Part shown: positions 38,170 through 47,209 of the stretch, piece by piece
Numbering within the stretch: position 1 is the first letter of the stretch
Layout of the letters: the number at the start of each line of letters is the position of its first letter
Assembly: GCA_965178295.1 (NCBI GenBank)
Contig: CBCXTT010000004.1
Coordinates: 1-51,577, forward strand
Direction: 5' to 3'
DNA length: 51,577 bases
Source of the DNA: CBCXTT01 sp965178295
GTDB lineage: Bacteria; Pseudomonadota; Alphaproteobacteria; UBA7879
Made by a program: the position numbers and the translations under genes
The notes under the pieces: model-generated
What the model saw: only the letters and a program-made list of their open reading frames with translations
Told to the model about the DNA's origin: nothing
Database searches by the model: none

Positions 38170-40395
38170 CTATACCTTCACCGGTTTGTGCGCTTTCGCA
38201 TATGCTGCTGAACGACTTTCCATTTCTGCTGCTGTAAAAGTATGGTGGTGGAATTTTGCAAGATCGCCACTGGTCAAAGCGGTTACGCACTGAGACAAGC
38301 CCGTATATTTTCCTTTTGCATATCCGTACGTTGCTTCTGTCTTAGCAGTCTTGGAAGCCTTAAGCGCTGTTGCCGCCTTATCCATCGCGACTTTTGCACG
38401 CGCCACACTTGGACGCATCGTCTTTGCAACATATCCTGTGGTTGCGGCAACCCCTAATCGATAGGCAAGCATCCACCCTTGATATGCATCGGCTGCTGCA
38501 ATTGCTTCATTCCGCGTTTTTGAGTTTTTGCTCTTTAGACCTGCTGCTTTTTTTGCAGCTTCAGCTTTTGCTTTTCTAATAAGAGATTCAATATTGGTCC
38601 CTTGATTTTTTACCATGTCATTATACGCTAATTTCAAAGCATTGTACGTTGATTGAGCACCTATCAAAAATCGCTTCATCCCATTCAGCTTCCCCTCTAG
38701 CTCTGATAACTTCCGACTAGCATCACTAAAAGCCTTCTTATGCTTTGCCTGGTCAGTAGGTTTTTTTGCCTTAGCATAGCTTGTCTTGGACGATGCAACC
38801 TTCTTTTTATACTCAGCAATTTGCGCAGGCAGAGCTTCTATTTGAGCTTTATCAGCTTTAATCTGTTCCAGGATTTTTGCAGAAGCTGCTCTCACGCGCG
38901 TTTTAGCCAACCGATAATTTGGTGTAATATTTTGGGATAAATCATAGACGAGCGTACCCTCAGTTTCCCGCCGCGCATGGTGCTTTAAATTCTTACGCAC
39001 CAACGCTTCATAGTAGGATATTTTTCTTCCATCTTTGTTAGGATCATACGCTTCATCATCCCCTGCAACAAAACCGAGCAATCTATACATAGCATCTGGC
39101 AATTGCGGATTCTGAAGTCCTGCATCTTTATAAGAATCAATAAGCACATCAGCAACCTCTAACTTATTCAGCTCTTTTCTCTCTGAAGCCGTTGGCTTTG
39201 TTTTTTCTGATAGCACTCGATATCGCTTCAGTTTATGTAGCGCAGCCTCTGCACAGTTGGAGTATCGAGAGGCCACAAGCGACAGATCATCGTGATCAAA
39301 CCCTTTAGAAGAGTACGTCGAATATCGTGCATTTGCCGCATCAATATCCTCACTCGTCGAACACATAAGCGCAATATCAAGCATCTCCCTACAAACCGCT
39401 GGCGTACATTGAGCCGATACTTTTAATGAACTAATAGCAGCGCGAGACATGCCCACTCCATCAGCAGCATCGCCTAAAACAGCTTCCGTTGCATCCAAAA
39501 GACCAGATAAAAATCCTCGTTTTACTCGATTTACCCCTCCTGCTGTGCGTCCTCCATCAGCCTGTGATACTTTCGTTAACAGCGCTTCCTCAGATAGCTC
39601 GACGTCCTCTTCATTGCCTCCACTAAAAAGCTTTTTCTTAGCAGAAATTCCTGCAGATCTTACTTTTTTTGACAATGCTGTGAAAAAACCCTCTGATTGT
39701 TCTTCCGTTTCATCAGCTTCTTCTTCAAGCTTTTCTTCCTCTTCTTCTAATAAAGCTAACGCAGCATCTCCTTTGGTTCTCTTACCGCGCGCGGTCTTTC
39801 TCTGCGCGCCTTTATCTGGAGATTCTTCACCTAGATCTTCTGCAACTTCTTCATCTTCTTCTTCAAAGGTGGCAGCCTCTTGCTTGATCTCTTCTATTGC
39901 TGCCTCTAATGTGAGCTGACGAAAGATTTCCGCAGCTTCAATGATGAGCCCTGCAAGATCTGCTCTAGGCGCCTCTGCCATTGCTTTTTCAAATCCACTT
40001 GCATGTGTACCTACAGCGCCCCCCATTGACGCCACATCCTCCATTTGATCAAGGGCACTCTCAACACATCCCAGGGATAAAGTATTTGCATCTATACATG
40101 CATTATACCGGTCAAAGCCAGACAGCTTTTTATTCGGTTGCGTGCAACTTTTTCCACACAAATGAGCCTCATCAACTTCCTCAATTTCTTTTGCAAGCGT
40201 ACGCGCATCTAGTAGGTACCCTATTCGATCATGCTCTCCTATATTCTCATCTTGCAATGTACTCATCGCCAGCTCATGAGATCCTTGAGCTTTTTTTGTA
40301 TTTCTTGCATGTTGGTGGCTTGTCAACGACCCTGCATGGGCATACTCCAAAGAAGACAAAACAAAAAAACCGAACACTAGACTGAGCAAATGCAT
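38170..40395 (-). CDS. Large secreted acidic/helical protein, unknown family
   Basis: I do not recognise it. Starting at ATG 40395 (GGGGAG 8 nt upstream) there is a signal peptide ending in YAHA (residue 21), then about 720 residues: a segment with paired cysteines (LCGKSC; NACIDANTLSLGC), a strongly acidic low-complexity stretch (about 175-235, runs of Glu with EEEEEKLEEEADE), a basic patch, a region with further Cys (CTPAVC; NCAEAAL), and a long Lys/Ala-rich coiled-coil part (about 500-640) before a C-terminal helical end. The Cys pairs suggest disulfides after export. It precedes the repeat protein on the same strand. It could be a periplasmic scaffold or an exported host-interaction protein. 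No enzymatic motif is seen. Confidence 0.78.
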   Translation of the reverse strand: MHLLSLVFGFFVLSSLEYAHAGSLTSHQHARNTKKAQGSHELAMSTLQDENIGEHDRIGYLLDARTLAKEIEEVDEAHLCGKSCTQPNKKLSGFDRYNACIDANTLSLGCVESALDQMEDVASMGGAVGTHASGFEKAMAEAPRADLAGLIIEAAEIFRQLTLEAAIEEIKQEAATFEEEDEEVAEDLGEESPDKGAQRKTARGKRTKGDAALALLEEEEEKLEEEADETEEQSEGFFTALSKKVRSAGISAKKKLFSGGNEEDVELSEEALLTKVSQADGGRTAGGVNRVKRGFLSGLLDATEAVLGDAADGVGMSRAAISSLKVSAQCTPAVCREMLDIALMCSTSEDIDAANARYSTYSSKGFDHDDLSLVASRYSNCAEAALHKLKRYRVLSEKTKPTASERKELNKLEVADVLIDSYKDAGLQNPQLPDAMYRLLGFVAGDDEAYDPNKDGRKISYYEALVRKNLKHHARRETEGTLVYDLSQNITPNYRLAKTRVRAASAKILEQIKADKAQIEALPAQIAEYKKKVASSKTSYAKAKKPTDQAKHKKAFSDASRKLSELEGKLNGMKRFLIGAQSTYNALKLAYNDMVKNQGTNIESLIRKAKAEAAKKAAGLKSKNSKTRNEAIAAADAYQGWMLAYRLGVAATTGYVAKTMRPSVARAKVAMDKAATALKASKTAKTEATYGYAKGKYTGLSQCVTALTSGDLAKFHHHTFTAAEMESRSAAYAKAHKPVKV

Positions 40396-40458
40396 CGCAA
40401 CGACTCCCCTTTTATATAATTCATTAGCCCTCATTATGGCGTTATTCTTTTTGATATG

Positions 40459-40824
40459 TCAACCATACTTTGTGCACAACGGGCCAATATTCTCTCCAGC
40501 TAAAAGATGTACATGAAAATGCGGCACTACCTGGCCACCATCTGATCCATGATTGGTGATTAAGCGATAACCCGCATGTTGAACATTTAAACACTCTGCT
40601 ACGTTTTGCACCGCTCGAAAAAAGCCTAACATCACCTTTGGTGCCGCGTTTTGCACAAAATCATCAAAAGAAATATGCGTGTCCTTAGAAATAACTAAAG
40701 CGTGCACATTGGCTTGCGGGTTCATATCTCTAAAAGCAACCGCATAGTCGTCCTCATACATGAAGTCACATGGTATTTCGTGACGTAAAATTTTTGCAAA
40801 AATATTTTTGTCATCATACAGCAT
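40459..40824 (-). CDS. HIT-family nucleotide phosphoramidase (HinT-like)
   Basis: Hydrolyses AMP-lysine-type phosphoramidates and related adenosine nucleotides. The HIT triad is HFHVHLL near the C-terminus; IFAKILRHEIPCDF at the start is the HinT N-terminal pattern, and HALVISKDTHIS the middle block. 121 residues is normal. ATG 40824 is chosen over 40869 because AAGGAGG ends 6 nt upstream. It is transcribed alone or ahead of the large secreted protein (63 nt away, same strand). Confidence 0.93.
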   Translation of the reverse strand: MLYDDKNIFAKILRHEIPCDFMYEDDYAVAFRDMNPQANVHALVISKDTHISFDDFVQNAAPKVMLGFFRAVQNVAECLNVQHAGYRLITNHGSDGGQVVPHFHVHLLAGENIGPLCTKYG

Positions 40825-40952
40825 TGCCACCCTCCTTGTACACTCTTCCTCGCACATAGCAAAACCCATTATATACTATATTGTATGCCATAAAAAGTAA
40901 GCTTCACCTTGCATAAACTCTATGATACTTTCTATGAATAAGGGGAGTATCG

Positions 40953-41171
40953 ATGCATCAACCAACACACCGTACAAGTGCGCCAAGCGATATAAACGTC
41001 AGCTTAAAGGGGGCTCAAGAAGATTGCTCCACCTTGCTGATGGCCTCATCAACTAAGAAATTAACATCACTGCGGCATCCCACTGAAGATACAGACAGTC
41101 TTGTTACGCCCAAATCTTGGGTTCCATATATTTATGAGGCTCTATACACTATTAAAGGGGTAAACGCGTGA
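40953..41171 (+). CDS. Small ORF upstream of the aminotransferase, unknown
   Basis: 72 codons with AGGGGAG five nt before ATG 40953 and only 10 nt to the aminotransferase start, which argue for a real, co-transcribed gene. The protein has no signal peptide or TM segment and no family that I recognise; it is Ser/Thr-rich and could be a shortened remnant of a longer gene. Confidence 0.35.
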   Translation: MHQPTHRTSAPSDINVSLKGAQEDCSTLLMASSTKKLTSLRHPTEDTDSLVTPKSWVPYIYEALYTIKGVNA

Positions 41172-41181
41172 TGGTGGTGAC

Positions 41182-42405
41182 ATGACATATGACGCGTATG
41201 ATTATATAAATTTAACAGAGCGTTATAGTGCTCCCATCTATCGCCCCCTGCCTGTAGTCCTGGAAGACGGCCAAGGCGTTTGGGTATGGGATAACGATGG
41301 CGAAAAATACCTCGATTGCCTGAGCGCTTATTCAGCTGTCAATCAGGGACACAATCACCCTCTTATACAAACAGCCCTCATCAAGCAATCTCGCAAGCTT
41401 TCTATCACATGTACAGCTTTTTACAACCGCTTATTAGGTCCATTTCTCGAAAAGCTCTGCCATATATGTCAAATGGACATGGCCCTCCCCATGACTACAG
41501 GGGCTGAGGCGGTAGAATCCAGCACAAAACTCGCCCGAAATTGGGGATATGCTACAAAAGGGATTGTTAACGCAAAAGCAGAAATAATCACTTGTCAAAA
41601 CAACGTTCATGGCAGCATACAAAATGCTGTTAGTATTTTAACAGGCTCTGTTGCAACCAAGGTGCTTGCACCCCTTGCACCGGGAGTGACGTCCATACCA
41701 TTTGGTAACGCATCTGCACTGGAAAATGCCATCACAAAAAATACAGTCGCCTTCTTAGTTGAGCCTATTCAATGTGCAAACGGTGTAAGCCTCCCGCCAA
41801 ATGGATATCTTAAGCAAATTCGAGAGATTTGCACAAACTATGATATTCTGCTTATTTTTGACGAAAGACAGACAGGCCTGGGACGCACAGGCAAACTCTT
41901 TGCGTACCAGTATGAAGATGCAAAACCTAATATGTTGCTTCTTGGACAGGCACTGTCTGGCGGTATGTATCCCGTATCTGCTATCGTTGGAGATCATCAT
42001 GTCCTCTCTTTGCTCAACACCAAAAGTCAAGGTGGAACATATGATGTAAGCCCACTCGCTTGCGCTGTTTCAGACGCCGCGCTAGATGTAATTATCGATG
42101 AAAATCTACCAGATGCTTCAGCAGAAATGGGGGCGTATTTCTTAGCGGGGCTCAAAAAAATAAATAGTCCACATATACAGAACATCCGTGGGCGCGGCTT
42201 AATTCTTGAAATCGACTTAAAAGACACGTCTGGAACTGCTCTCAATTTTTCAGAAAAACTCTTGGCGCTGGGTATTTTATCACAAGACATAAGAGAGAAA
42301 ACGCTACGCCTTACCCCCCCACTAATCATATCAAAGGCAGAAATAGACTGGTGCTTAAAACATCTAAGCTTAGCTTTATTGGAGGAGACCCATAATGAAG
42401 AGTAA
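41182..42405 (+). CDS. Ornithine aminotransferase-like protein lacking the PLP lysine
   Basis: Closely follows RocD (ornithine to glutamate semialdehyde): VWVWDNDGEKYLDCLSAYSA, VNQGHNHP, VLPM-type block ALPMTTGAEAVE (101-112), GLGRTGKLF, and full length (407 residues). But the invariant lysine that forms the Schiff base with PLP (LGKALSGG in the family) is Gln256 (codon CAG, 41947-41949). Other near-invariant sites are also changed: DEIQTG is DERQTG (227-232), NNFHGR is NNVHGS (140-145), EPIQGEAG is EPIQCANG, and STFGGNPLA is GTYDVSPLA. The frame is fully open. So it is either a pseudoenzyme with another role or a gene in early decay. It overlaps the TMEM175-like gene by 11 nt. Confidence 0.85.
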   Translation: MTYDAYDYINLTERYSAPIYRPLPVVLEDGQGVWVWDNDGEKYLDCLSAYSAVNQGHNHPLIQTALIKQSRKLSITCTAFYNRLLGPFLEKLCHICQMDMALPMTTGAEAVESSTKLARNWGYATKGIVNAKAEIITCQNNVHGSIQNAVSILTGSVATKVLAPLAPGVTSIPFGNASALENAITKNTVAFLVEPIQCANGVSLPPNGYLKQIREICTNYDILLIFDERQTGLGRTGKLFAYQYEDAKPNMLLLGQALSGGMYPVSAIVGDHHVLSLLNTKSQGGTYDVSPLACAVSDAALDVIIDENLPDASAEMGAYFLAGLKKINSPHIQNIRGRGLILEIDLKDTSGTALNFSEKLLALGILSQDIREKTLRLTPPLIISKAEIDWCLKHLSLALLEETHNEE

Positions 42406-43017
42406 TAAAATTTTGACATATGCTCCCGAGCGTCTTTGCGCCATGACAGATTCGATCTTAGCTATTATTATCACAATGCTTGTTGTCAATATCACTACAT
42501 TTGTAGTGCCTGAAATTGAACACTGGAAGGATTTTTCTTATTTCTGGTCCAGCAGTTATTTACACTTCTTAAATTTTTTCATCTTATTTATCATTGTCAG
42601 CTGGATGTGGCTTCTCCATCACACTATTTTTACACCACTACAGTCTGTTGACCGCACAGTAATCATGCTGAACATGGCATCACTTGTATTGATGTGTTGT
42701 GTACCCATGTGTTTAGATCTCATCAAAGACAACCCACACCACTTCTTGCCAACGCTTTTCTTTTGGACTGTCTACTCACTGCTCCTAGGTACTTTCTGGC
42801 TTATTATGAAAAATGTCGAAAAAAAAAGCACCTGCATAACAAAAATGCTGTGGAACAAAGTTTTATGACCGCCCAGAAAGATATTGTATTTTTAGCCATT
42901 ACAGGTTGTGTCGCTTTAAGCATTTCATATATCTGCCCAGGATATTCTATATTAATCTGGCCTAGTTTTAGCGCTGTACGTTTTTTCTTGCGTAGACGAC
43001 ACTTAAGATCACCTTAG
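42395..43017 (+). pseudogene. TMEM175/DUF1211-like K+ channel gene, frame-split at an A9 tract
   Basis: Bacterial TMEM175 proteins are six-TM potassium channels of about 200 residues. The first part (157 codons) has RLCAMTDSILAIIITMLVV, where the family signature is RxxxFSD; here FSD reads MTD. Four hydrophobic segments follow. At the A9 run 42819-42827 the frame is lost, and the expected last helices (IVFLAITGCVALSISYICPG, then ILIWPSFSAVRFFLRR) are in the next frame, ending at 43017. Alternatively both parts are expressed: the first stop TGA overlaps an ATG (42865) that opens the 50-codon second part. The changed pore signature favours decay. It overlaps the end of the aminotransferase gene. 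Confidence 0.68.
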
Positions 43018-43360
43018 TCTTTTTTATGGCATAGGAAGAAAATTGGATATCATATAGTCACATACAAATACACGATGAATGGCTAAAAATACTACATACT
43101 ATTGCGTTCACGAGTTTTATAATTGACGATGCATAGAAACATAAGGCCCTACAGTAAAATGCTAGTCTCATGAGAAGATGCTCTCACAACTATAGAGCGC
43201 AGCTCCTGCGTCAACAATGCCTGTGCAAAGAGCGCACACCGTATACCTAGATATCTAGAAAAATATTTCTTCAGCGCTCTTGCTGCACCAGATTGTCAAA
43301 AACAGAAAGGTTGATAAAAAACAGAACACACCTGTTTGGAGTACCGACACAATATTCGCT
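43018..43360. other. Intergenic stretch between TMEM175-like gene and prmC
   Basis: Convergent gene ends. No open frame or tRNA. A perfect 12-nt palindrome CTAGATATCTAG lies at 43247-43258; without a T-run it is not a clear terminator. Confidence 0.45.
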
Positions 43361-44194
43361 TTATGTGGCAGAAAAAATCAAGACACGCTTATGGCCTGCC
43401 AAATCACGTACACATTCCTCATGGCTGTATGCGGAAAAAATATCCATGACTTCTGCAGATTGTGTGGCACCGATTTCTAAAAAAATACGCCCATCTCTTT
43501 TTAAAAATTTGCATAATTCTTTAGACAAGTCATGATAGCAATCCAACCCGCTATGCCCCCCCAACAGCGCTATTTTTGGATCATATTCTTTAACATTTTT
43601 GGATAGATTCGCATAGTCTTCTGTGCTAATGTATGGTGGATTTGAAATAATTACATCAAAATCTCCCGTTACATTGTGCGTCCAGGGGCCATCTACAAAG
43701 GTTGTACGAGCGCTGCTACCTAAATTCACTGCATTTGCACCTGCTGTCTCCAGGGCGCCAGGCACACAATCTACACCAACACCCTCTGCTCGAGGATACA
43801 CGTGCAACAAAGACAGCAAAAGACACCCTGTGCCCGTTCCAAGATCTAAAATACGCAGTGACTTTTCTTTGTCTGGGTAATATTTGATCACGGATTCAAT
43901 CAAGGATTCACTATCTGGACGGGGATCCAATGTATCATTCGACAGCATAAACGTTAAGCCCCAAAATTCTCTTGTGCCTATAATACGGCTTATAGGCTTC
44001 CCTTGTGCATGCGCCTGTACGAGACCTAAAAATTGTCCTGCTTGCTGGTCTGATACGGGAATTTCTAGGTGCAAGAAAAGGCCCTCTGGGGATACATCCA
44101 ACACATGCGCTAAAAGGCGCCTCGCACATCGACCAGAATTTTCAATATCTGCAGATTTGAGATATGTTGCACCGGTATTCAAAATATCACGCAT
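43361..44194 (-). CDS. prmC: Release-factor glutamine methyltransferase
   Basis: Methylates the GGQ glutamine of RF1/RF2, needed for efficient termination. SAM motif DLGTGTGCL (117-125), catalytic NPPY (185-188), and the N-terminal helical substrate-binding domain including RIIGTREFWG. 277 residues is normal. Usually it directly follows prfA; here an M15 peptidase gene separates the two, with a 1-nt TGATG overlap. It is not fused to trmB as in some Rickettsia. Confidence 0.96.
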   Translation of the reverse strand: MRDILNTGATYLKSADIENSGRCARRLLAHVLDVSPEGLFLHLEIPVSDQQAGQFLGLVQAHAQGKPISRIIGTREFWGLTFMLSNDTLDPRPDSESLIESVIKYYPDKEKSLRILDLGTGTGCLLLSLLHVYPRAEGVGVDCVPGALETAGANAVNLGSSARTTFVDGPWTHNVTGDFDVIISNPPYISTEDYANLSKNVKEYDPKIALLGGHSGLDCYHDLSKELCKFLKRDGRIFLEIGATQSAEVMDIFSAYSHEECVRDLAGHKRVLIFSAT

Positions 44195-44895
44195 CAGCCA
44201 GTGGTCTCAAGTATCTTGTGAATACAAGGACTACCCTCCATATGCAAGCCCTGTAAATCATCAGAAGACAGTAAGGCCAATTTGGGCACAAGCGGCAGGA
44301 AACACATACGCTCTTTTTCTGTCAATGTCACATACCAGTCTAACCAAATACCCCCTTTTTGAGGCGACACAGATACTAGAAAATCTGAAAAAGCGCGAGG
44401 TAATTGATAATGATGATAGTCTATGGGAGATGCCCAGTCCCCGCCCCAAACAAAGCCATATTTCTTAAAAATAGGCACAACGGGCTCAAGCATTCCAAAT
44501 ACCTGATTGTCTCGATTCAAAAAACCTGCACCTGCCTCAGGGCATACAGTACCATTTATAATGCAGGGATTTTCTCGAGGATTAATGTCAATAGCCACGC
44601 CATACGCGTGAATCGATAGCATGTTAGTACCTGCAATATACCGTGGATTGTAGCAAGACGTATTGTTTTCTGTCATCGATGCAATATCATCAAAAGAAAA
44701 AGCTTCCATAGGCACCATTTTCTCAATCGGGAAATTCGCTTTATAAAGCTGGTCAAAAATTTCTATAACATGTGGAACCAAAATATCGAGCACCTCAAGC
44801 GTCCCCTCTGCATTCTGGCCTAAAAAATCTTTGTGAGTTATGGCAAGAGATGTCAAACGCTCTTTCTCCAGAAAATTGGGTCTGCCGGGCGTCAT
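44194..44895 (-). CDS. M15-family peptidase (VanY/endolysin-like D-Ala peptidase)
   Basis: Zinc peptidase acting on peptidoglycan peptides in known members. SIHAYGVAIDINPRENP (94-110) gives ligands H96 and D103; GFVWGGDWASPIDYHHYQ (147-164) gives the acidic D159 and ligand H162, the pattern of the M15C group, where phage endolysins have D..MHF. 233 residues. There is no signal peptide or TM segment, so an external or phage-type release route, or cytoplasmic use on recycled peptides, would be needed. It overlaps prfA (4 nt) and prmC (1 nt), so it is fully built into the operon, which is unusual for this pair. Catalytic residues are intact. Confidence 0.85.
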   Translation of the reverse strand: MTPGRPNFLEKERLTSLAITHKDFLGQNAEGTLEVLDILVPHVIEIFDQLYKANFPIEKMVPMEAFSFDDIASMTENNTSCYNPRYIAGTNMLSIHAYGVAIDINPRENPCIINGTVCPEAGAGFLNRDNQVFGMLEPVVPIFKKYGFVWGGDWASPIDYHHYQLPRAFSDFLVSVSPQKGGIWLDWYVTLTEKERMCFLPLVPKLALLSSDDLQGLHMEGSPCIHKILETTG

Positions 44896-45971
44896 CGATC
44901 TTCTTCCGAAAGCAAGCTTGCTTGATAGTCTGCAACAAGCGGATCAATAACTTTGTCTAACCCTTCACCCGAAAGAATGTCATCTAGTTTATACAAGGTA
45001 AGATTAATACGGTGATCGCTTACACGCCCTTGCGGAAAATTATATGTACGAATACGCTCAGAGCGATCTCCACTCCCCACCTGAGTTTTGCGTTCCGCTG
45101 ATCGCGCAGACATAATTTTCTGCCGCTCCCAATCAAAAAGACGAGCACGCAGCACCTTCATGGCTTTAGCTCTATTTTTGTGCTGGGACTTTTCATCCTG
45201 TTGCTGAACAACCAAGCCTGTAGGAATATGCGTAATGCGCACTGCACTATCTGTTGTGTTAACAGATTGTCCTCCAGGCCCACTTGATCTAAAAACATCG
45301 ATCCGCAGGTCCTTGTCCTCAATATAGATATCCACGTCTTCTGCTTCTGGCAAAACAGCGACTGTTGCAGCTGATGTATGAATACGCCCCGATGTTTCTG
45401 TTTCAGGGACCCGCTGCACACGATGCACACCTGACTCAAACTTCAGACGCGAAAACACATCTTTACCAATAATCTCCGCCGATGCCTCTTTAACACCGCC
45501 AATTCCTGTATCACTAATCTGCATAATATCAAATTTCCAGCCTTTAGTATCCGCATAACGCTGGTACATGCGTAGTAAGTCACCCGCAAATAAAGCCGCC
45601 TCATCTCCCCCTGTGCCTGCACGAATTTCTAATATGGCATTTTTTTCATCTGCGACGTCTTTTGGCAATAGCAAGATTTGAATACTCTTTTCCATATTGG
45701 GCAACTTTTTCTCAAGAGAGAATAGTTCCTCGCGCGCCATTGATTGCATTTCTGTATCACTATCAGGATCTTGTAGAATTGTCATAAGATCTTCTGATTC
45801 CCGCTTTGCTCCTAGAAAAATATGAATTGCATCAGCAACAGGTACAATATCGGACAATTCTTTTGATAATTTCACAAATTCCTCAGAACTTAGTATATGT
45901 GCCTCTGCCATTTCTGCTTCAATTGCGTGCCGACGTGCAACAACTTTTTCTAACTTTTCCTTAAAACTCAT
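44892..45971 (-). CDS. prfA: Peptide chain release factor 1
   Basis: Recognises UAA and UAG. Anticodon-like tripeptide PET at 189-191 (PxT; VPETETSGRIHTS is the alphaproteobacterial form), catalytic GGQ at 233-235 (SSGPGGQSVN), and the KSQHKNRAKAM segment. 359 residues is normal. Start overlaps hisS (ATGA), stop overlaps the M15 gene. PrmC, two genes downstream, modifies this protein's GGQ. Confidence 0.97.
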   Translation of the reverse strand: MSFKEKLEKVVARRHAIEAEMAEAHILSSEEFVKLSKELSDIVPVADAIHIFLGAKRESEDLMTILQDPDSDTEMQSMAREELFSLEKKLPNMEKSIQILLLPKDVADEKNAILEIRAGTGGDEAALFAGDLLRMYQRYADTKGWKFDIMQISDTGIGGVKEASAEIIGKDVFSRLKFESGVHRVQRVPETETSGRIHTSAATVAVLPEAEDVDIYIEDKDLRIDVFRSSGPGGQSVNTTDSAVRITHIPTGLVVQQQDEKSQHKNRAKAMKVLRARLFDWERQKIMSARSAERKTQVGSGDRSERIRTYNFPQGRVSDHRINLTLYKLDDILSGEGLDKVIDPLVADYQASLLSEEDR

Positions 45972-47209
45972 GTCTGTGTCCCTAAAAAGTGAACAAGCTC
46001 TGGCATTGTTACCTTATGTTGCTCACCTGATATAAGGTTTTTAAATATCACCTGTTCCGCCTGTATTTCTTCAGCTCCTACAAGACACGCCCATTTTGAC
46101 ATGACTTTTTTTGCACGCTTCAAGCTCGCCTTAAGAGTAACTGCATGAGAGAATTCTACGGTATATTGCTCGTCTCTCAACACACGCGCCACCTGGAGAG
46201 CACTATTCAAAGAATCGTCTCCAATAGGTATAAGAAATACATCGATAGTCGCCCTTGTTTTCGGGGGTGCAATCATTGATATACGCTCCACACCAGCCGC
46301 CCAGCCTACACCTGGAAGATCTGGACCACCTAACATACGCGATAGATTATTATAGCGCCCACCTGCAAGCACTGTATCCTGTGCCCCAAGGCTTGTAGAA
46401 CGAAACTCAAAAGTTGTATGAGAATAATAATCCAATCCACGTACCAGATGAGGATTCACTATGTATGAAACACCTAACGCATCAAGGCCAGACTTTACGG
46501 TCTCAAAATACCCTAGTGCCTCGGCAGTTAGAAAATCCAAAAGTTTGGGCGCACCTACCAACAATGTCTGATCCTGAACACTCTTTGAGTCTAAAATACG
46601 TAAGGGATTTTTCCCCAAGCGTGCTTGACTGTCTATAGAAAGCTGCGTGCGCAGAGGACCTAAATATGCCACCAATGCATCACGGTATAATGCCCTACTT
46701 TCTATATCCCCTAATGTGTGAATTTCTAGTATCACATCTTCAACACTCAGAGATACTAAAATATCTTCAGCCATTTTTATGCATTCAATGTCTGCTGCAG
46801 GTGTGTCATCACCGATGTGCTCCACACCAATTTGTGCAAATTGCCTATAGCGGCCCTTCTGTGGTCTTTCATACCGAAACATGGGGCCTGCATAAAAAAA
46901 CTTAAGCGGTACTTGCTGCGTTAATTTGTTGGATAGCACTGCCCGCATAACACCTGCTGTTCCCTCGGGTCTCAGACAAATCGGGTGATCATTTCTATCA
47001 GAAAATGTATACATTTCCTTAGAAACAATATCTGATGTGTCGCCAACGCTTCGCGAAAAAACATCTGTTGACTCAATTATAGGTGTGTGTATGTCCTGAA
47101 AGCCATAAATGTGGGCCTTACAGCGCGCTGTATCTACAATGTGTTGATGCTGGAAAGCCGCAGATCCAAATAAATCATATGTACCCCGAATCGGAGATAT
47201 TATCTGCAT
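45968..47209 (-). CDS. hisS: Histidyl-tRNA synthetase
   Basis: Class II synthetase. Motif 1 PIRGTYDLF at the N-terminus, motif 2 FRYERPQKGRYRQF (about 111-124), histidine-binding LVRGLDYYSHTTFEF (about 258-272), AGGRYNNL, and motif 3 GVGWAAGVERI. A C-terminal anticodon-binding domain follows (VDVFLIPIGDDS onward). 413 residues is normal. In many alphaproteobacteria ispG precedes hisS; here only 259 nt without a gene separate it from the RodZ-like gene. Confidence 0.97.
   Translation of the reverse strand: MQIISPIRGTYDLFGSAAFQHQHIVDTARCKAHIYGFQDIHTPIIESTDVFSRSVGDTSDIVSKEMYTFSDRNDHPICLRPEGTAGVMRAVLSNKLTQQVPLKFFYAGPMFRYERPQKGRYRQFAQIGVEHIGDDTPAADIECIKMAEDILVSLSVEDVILEIHTLGDIESRALYRDALVAYLGPLRTQLSIDSQARLGKNPLRILDSKSVQDQTLLVGAPKLLDFLTAEALGYFETVKSGLDALGVSYIVNPHLVRGLDYYSHTTFEFRSTSLGAQDTVLAGGRYNNLSRMLGGPDLPGVGWAAGVERISMIAPPKTRATIDVFLIPIGDDSLNSALQVARVLRDEQYTVEFSHAVTLKASLKRAKKVMSKWACLVGAEEIQAEQVIFKNLISGEQHKVTMPELVHFLGTQT

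Noticed and set aside
39449..39919. Long Ser-rich open frame on the plus strand
   Set aside because: It is antisense to the Glu/Lys-rich part of the secreted protein at 38170-40395; such codons read as Ser/Phe-rich on the other strand. No start signal or family.
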